The position numbers were made by a program, and so were the translations under genes. 64,000 bases of DNA from Paenibacillus beijingensis (GTDB lineage: Bacteria > Bacillota > Bacilli > Paenibacillales > Paenibacillaceae): assembly GCF_000961095.1 (NCBI RefSeq), contig NZ_CP011058.1, positions 3,561,501-3,625,500 on the forward strand, given 5' to 3'. Shown here one piece after another: positions 60,713 to 64,000 of this stretch; the stretch's first letter is position 1, and each line of letters begins with the position of its first letter. Below the pieces are notes generated by a model that was not told where the DNA came from, did not search any database, and saw only the letters and a program-made list of their open reading frames with translations.

Positions 60713-61264
60713 TTGAGGGCACTCATTATTATTGATTATACGAACGATTTTGTAGACGGCAAACTTCCGGTGGGCAAGCCTGCCATCGAAATCGAAGAGC
60801 GAATCGCCGAATTGACGAAGGAATTTGTGAGCAGCGGCGACTGGGTCGTCATGGCGGTGGACGTTCACGAAGAAAATGATCCGTTTCATCCGGAATCCAA
60901 ATTGTTTCCGCCTCATAACGTCCGGGGAACGGAAGGCAGGAATTTGTACGGCAAGCTGGGAGAATTGTACGAAAGGAACAAGCCGTCGATCCATTGGATG
61001 GACAAGACGAGGTACAGCGCTTTTTGCGGTACGGATCTTGAGCTTCAGCTGCGCATGAGAGGTATCGACGAACTTCATCTGGTCGGCGTATGCACCGATA
61101 TATGTGTTCTGCATACGAGTGTGGACGCCTACAATAAAGGCTTTCGTCTAATTATTCACGAAGACGCCGTAGCCAGCTTTAATGAGGAAGGGCACCGCTG
61201 GGCTTTAGGCCATTTCGAACATACTTTGGGGGCGACCGTATTGAAAAAAGCACCCCGGCATTAA
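60713..61264 (+). CDS. pncA: Nicotinamidase (isochorismatase superfamily)
   Basis: 183 residues, the same length and order as Bacillus subtilis PncA. Catalytic Asp in IDYTNDFVDGKLPVGKPA near residue 8, LFPPHNVRGTEGRNLYGKL near 64, and catalytic Cys in VGVCTDICVLHTSVDAYN near 126. It deamidates nicotinamide to nicotinate for NAD salvage. TTG 60713 with GGTGGGG 7 bases before is chosen; the upstream ATG at 60692 has no ribosome site. A GntR regulator follows. Confidence 0.85.
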   Translation: MRALIIIDYTNDFVDGKLPVGKPAIEIEERIAELTKEFVSSGDWVVMAVDVHEENDPFHPESKLFPPHNVRGTEGRNLYGKLGELYERNKPSIHWMDKTRYSAFCGTDLELQLRMRGIDELHLVGVCTDICVLHTSVDAYNKGFRLIIHEDAVASFNEEGHRWALGHFEHTLGATVLKKAPRH

Positions 61265-61315
61265 CGGAAGTTGGCGATATTTTTTCAAGTTCCGGGTGCA
61301 TTTGAGGAGGCCTGC

Positions 61316-62017
61316 ATGCTTAACCGAAATGACAGTGTACCGCTCTATGTCCAGCTCCAGAATATGATTCGGGACAACATCTTAAGCGGGAGATACAAGC
61401 AGGGGGAAACGATTCCGTCCGAAACCCAAATGATGAACATGTACGATGTAACAAGAACGACGATCCGCAAGGCGATATCGAACCTTGTCAACGAAGGCCT
61501 GCTGATGCAAATTCACGGTAAAGGAACGCTCGTTTGCCTGCGGGAAATGAAGCAAAACATTTGGAATTTCAGCGGATTTACCGATTCGATTCGTAAAAAA
61601 AATGAAACGCCTGTTTCCCATGTTCTTGAAAAACAAATCGTTGTTGAAAATAAAACCCGGTTCTTGAAACTGGTTCGGTTAAGAGGGATGAAACGGGAAA
61701 CGAACACGTTGTGGCTGACGATCGATACGTCATATATTCCATTATCGCTATTTCCCGGAATCGACCGGTACGATTTCGCCGAGCAGTCGCTGTACAATGT
61801 TATGAACCGGCAGTACAACAAGATTCCGCAAAAAGCGACATTGGGAATATATCCGATTATAGGGGACAGCAGAACGAAGCAACTGTTCGGATATGAGGCA
61901 GATATCCCGCTTATTATGGCGAAAGGAGAGGTTTTTGACGAGAAAGGGGTCGAAACCGAGAAAGTAGAAGTTATTTACGGGCCGAATGTCGAGTTTAAGG
62001 TGGCCACCTACGTTTAA
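61316..62017 (+). CDS. GntR-family regulator with UTRA effector domain
   Basis: 233 residues. N-terminal winged helix (VPLYVQLQNMIRDNILSGRY, ETIPSETQMMNMYDVTRTTI, GLLMQIHGKGTLV) and a C-terminal UTRA domain binding a small ligand (VLEKQIVVENKTRFLKLVRL, ...LWLTIDTSYIPLSLFPGI). HutC subfamily. GAGGAGG precedes the ATG at 61316; the longer frame is rejected. Gap to pncA is 51 bases with no terminator, so the two may be in one unit. Effector unknown. Confidence 0.88.
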   Translation: MLNRNDSVPLYVQLQNMIRDNILSGRYKQGETIPSETQMMNMYDVTRTTIRKAISNLVNEGLLMQIHGKGTLVCLREMKQNIWNFSGFTDSIRKKNETPVSHVLEKQIVVENKTRFLKLVRLRGMKRETNTLWLTIDTSYIPLSLFPGIDRYDFAEQSLYNVMNRQYNKIPQKATLGIYPIIGDSRTKQLFGYEADIPLIMAKGEVFDEKGVETEKVEVIYGPNVEFKVATYV

Positions 62018-62074
62018 GCCGATGGATAGCCGTACAGCAGCGCGCGGGAAGCTAAAGCTTTAATCAGCGTTTTG

Positions 62075-62800
62075 TTAAGCTTTTGCCCGAACCCAATTTT
62101 CGACAATTTCTGCATATTGGCTCAGAGCGGCTTCCCCTTCCGGGGCCAGCCGGTACAAGCCGCGTTCCACCTTCTCGAACCAGCCGTAATAGTTGTGGCG
62201 CATCATTTCTCCGGTCCGCTTGTAGCCGATATGAGCCGACGCTTTGGCCGGAGAAAGGGGGCCATACGTATGCAGCGCCCAGGCGCACCTCAGCGCCTTC
62301 TCGCGGTAGGCGGTCATCCGGCTGCCGGCGCCTTTGCCTCCGCTGCCGCCGACGTTATAATCGCCGCTGCGCTCCTTAAACTCCATCAGCAGCCGCCGCT
62401 GCCTTGCAGGCCGCCGGCCCCGCAGCGGCATGTCGCCCGGCTCGCACAGCACCTCAACGACAGGGGCCTTCGTTTTATAAAAGGTAACGGTCATCAGCCC
62501 CAGTCCGAGCATCCGGCACAGCTCCGCCAAATCCCCGAAACGCTGGTTGTGCGCGCCCGCTTTTTTCCGGTTGCGCTCGACGGCCAGCACCACCTTGTCG
62601 GCGATCCGCAGCCGCTCCACGCCCTGCAGCAGCAGCGCGAGGTTGAACGTCTTTTTCATCTCGGCAATAATCGTCTCGTTTCCGTCCGGCGATACCGCGA
62701 CAAGGTCGCAGTGCAGCACCTCGCTGCGGACGGTATAGCCTCGCTGCTCGAAGTAGCTTTTTACCGGTCCGTACAGCTCCGTTTCTTTCGCTATCGCCAT
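62075..62800 (-). CDS. DUF2161 family protein (predicted PD-(D/E)xK-like fold)
   Basis: 241 residues. YGPVKSYFEQRGYTVRSEVL near residue 10, then HCDLVAVSPDGNETIIAEMK near 32, where the D...E-K pattern is consistent with the PD-(D/E)xK nuclease fold. ADKVVLAVERNRKKAGAHNQ follows near 85. The C-terminal third is a winged-helix-like region (AKASAHIGYKRTGEMMRHNY then GLYRLAPEGEAAL). Activity is unproven; the family is uncharacterised. Divergent from prkA, monocistronic. Confidence 0.75.
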   Translation of the reverse strand: MAIAKETELYGPVKSYFEQRGYTVRSEVLHCDLVAVSPDGNETIIAEMKKTFNLALLLQGVERLRIADKVVLAVERNRKKAGAHNQRFGDLAELCRMLGLGLMTVTFYKTKAPVVEVLCEPGDMPLRGRRPARQRRLLMEFKERSGDYNVGGSGGKGAGSRMTAYREKALRCAWALHTYGPLSPAKASAHIGYKRTGEMMRHNYYGWFEKVERGLYRLAPEGEAALSQYAEIVENWVRAKA

Positions 62801-63097
62801 CTGGTATCCGACCCTTCCTGCGCGGGAAAAGCGCTTTATTATACGCGTGTTCGTATCCGTTCGCATTTACTTTGTTCATTATAGGGTTTCCCTGAAGTCT
62901 TGTCCACCGATCCCGGGTCGCGAAGAGCGGCTGCGCAAACGTCAGCCTTGCCGTCTAAAATTTCCGTCAATTTCCGGGCAGTCCGAGCATAGGATTTAAT
63001 ACTTCGAATATGTTGACATTCGATGGGCGGATGTAGAGAAAATCCGATAAGGATGAGGGAGCAAGGGAAGATCGGAAGCGATGGGAGGAGGCACAGC

Positions 63098-64000
63098 ATG
63101 GACATTTTCAAGCGGATAGCGGAGTACAGAACCGAGAGCGAGAAATTGGAATGGATAGGGACGTTCAAACAATACATTGAGTTGCTGAGAGAAAATCCTG
63201 CCCCGGCCATGACCGCGCACGCAAGAGTGTATGAGATGATAAAGTCGTACGGGGTCGAAGAGGTGAACGGGGAAAAGAAATACCGGTTCTTTGACCAGGA
63301 AATTTACGGGCTGGACCGGTCGGTGGAGAAACTGGTCGAGGAGTACTTTCATTCCGCCGCCCGCCGGCTCGATGTGCGCAAACGCATTTTGCTGTTGATG
63401 GGACCCGTGAGCGGTGGTAAGTCGACCATCGTCACGATGCTGAAAAAAGGGCTGGAGCGGTTTTCCCGTACCGAGAAAGGTGCCGTTTACGCGATCAAAG
63501 GATGCCCCATGCACGAAGATCCGCTGCATCTCATTCCGCACGATCTCCGTCCGGAAATCGAGAAAGCGATCGGGCTGCGGATTGAAGGCAACCTGTGCCC
63601 TTCGTGCCAGCTGCGCGTCCGCACCGAGTATGAAGGTGATATCGAGCATGTGCTGGTGGAGCGGGTGCTCATCTCCGAGGACAACCGCGTCGGGATCGGG
63701 ACGTTCAGTCCATCCGACCCGAAATCGCAAGATATCGCCGATTTGACGGGAAGCATCGATTTTTCGACGATCACCGAATACGGCTCGGAATCCGACCCGC
63801 GCGCTTACCGGTTCGACGGCGAGCTGAACAAAGCGAACCGCGGCCTGATGGAGTTCCAGGAGATGCTCAAATGCGACGAGAAGTTTTTGTGGAATCTGCT
63901 CTCGCTTACGCAGGAAGGTAATTTTAAAGCAGGCCGGTTCGCGCTGATCAGCGCCGACGAGCTTATCATTGCGCATACGAACGAATCGGAGTACCGGGCG
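63098..64000 (+). CDS. prkA: PrkA serine protein kinase, N-terminal part
   Basis: The first 301 codons are in the window and the frame is still open at the right edge. FKRIAEYRTESEKLEWIGTF at the start, the P-loop in MGPVSGGKSTIV near residue 103 and KGCPMHEDPLHLIP near 138 match the AAA+ PrkA family. GGGAGGAGG lies before ATG. PrkA is a serine kinase needed for sporulation control in Bacillus; the kinase-like C-terminus lies beyond the window. The 297-base gap before it holds promoter sequence that I could not assign to a sigma factor. Confidence 0.9.
   Translation, partial: MDIFKRIAEYRTESEKLEWIGTFKQYIELLRENPAPAMTAHARVYEMIKSYGVEEVNGEKKYRFFDQEIYGLDRSVEKLVEEYFHSAARRLDVRKRILLLMGPVSGGKSTIVTMLKKGLERFSRTEKGAVYAIKGCPMHEDPLHLIPHDLRPEIEKAIGLRIEGNLCPSCQLRVRTEYEGDIEHVLVERVLISEDNRVGIGTFSPSDPKSQDIADLTGSIDFSTITEYGSESDPRAYRFDGELNKANRGLMEFQEMLKCDEKFLWNLLSLTQEGNFKAGRFALISADELIIAHTNESEYRA

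Overview
The window looks like chromosomal DNA of a spore-forming Gram-positive bacterium of the Paenibacillaceae (Paenibacillus or a close relative). The evidence is moderate GC content, strong GGAGG-type ribosome sites with frequent GTG and TTG starts, the ytxC-thrS pair, PrkA, an SLH-domain surface protein, a LiaFSR module, a YesMN-type two-component pair beside a CUT1 sugar ABC transporter, and S-box and T-box leaders. The assignment rests on gene content and is an inference. No rRNA, tRNA or CRISPR array was seen.

Layout. 1-9.5 kb: end of a probable polysaccharide-lyase locus, an NADH oxidase behind three Rex/Fnr-like palindromes, an SLH protein, an HxlR regulator, a DUF695-RraB protein, an EamA transporter and a PHP phosphatase. 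9.5-19.9 kb: a nested long palindrome, a LysR regulator, an MFS permease, a manganese-type ABC operon (mntABCD) with a palindromic operator, an azlD remnant, corA with a possible structured leader, a Pro-rich repeat protein and an AEC permease. 20-31 kb: S-box-controlled metA followed by metI-metC, mqnC, a diguanylate cyclase, ytxC, T-box-controlled thrS, a 3D-domain lipoprotein whose ribosome site lies inside the preceding hairpin, and an Lrp regulator. 31-50 kb: an ECF sigma factor, amtB, liaFSR, htrA, a two-component pair, ispH, a DUF2062 protein, aroF, glnA with a GlnR/TnrA box, thpR, serC, an orphan response regulator, trmL, an AbrB-like regulator and an unlisted 32-residue membrane peptide. 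50-64 kb: YesN/YesM regulators divergent from a sugar ABC transporter with cre-like sites, a decayed TnpB element with its RNA-like right end, an aminotransferase, a thioesterase, pncA, a GntR regulator, a DUF2161 protein and the start of prkA.

Genes that work together: mntABCD imports metal. metA, metI and metC carry homoserine to homocysteine. amtB and glnA take up and assimilate ammonium. LiaFSR and HtrA respond to envelope stress. YesMN probably senses a carbohydrate and controls the adjacent importer.

The most unusual signals are non-coding. One is a family of dispersed long palindromes (9.5, 39.2 and 59.4 kb) whose loop cores are conserved while the arms differ in sequence yet stay self-complementary, with copies nested inside copies. 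Another is a 75-base promoter-plus-hairpin element present twice (8.6 and 18.1 kb). The third is the omega-RNA-like TnpB remnant.
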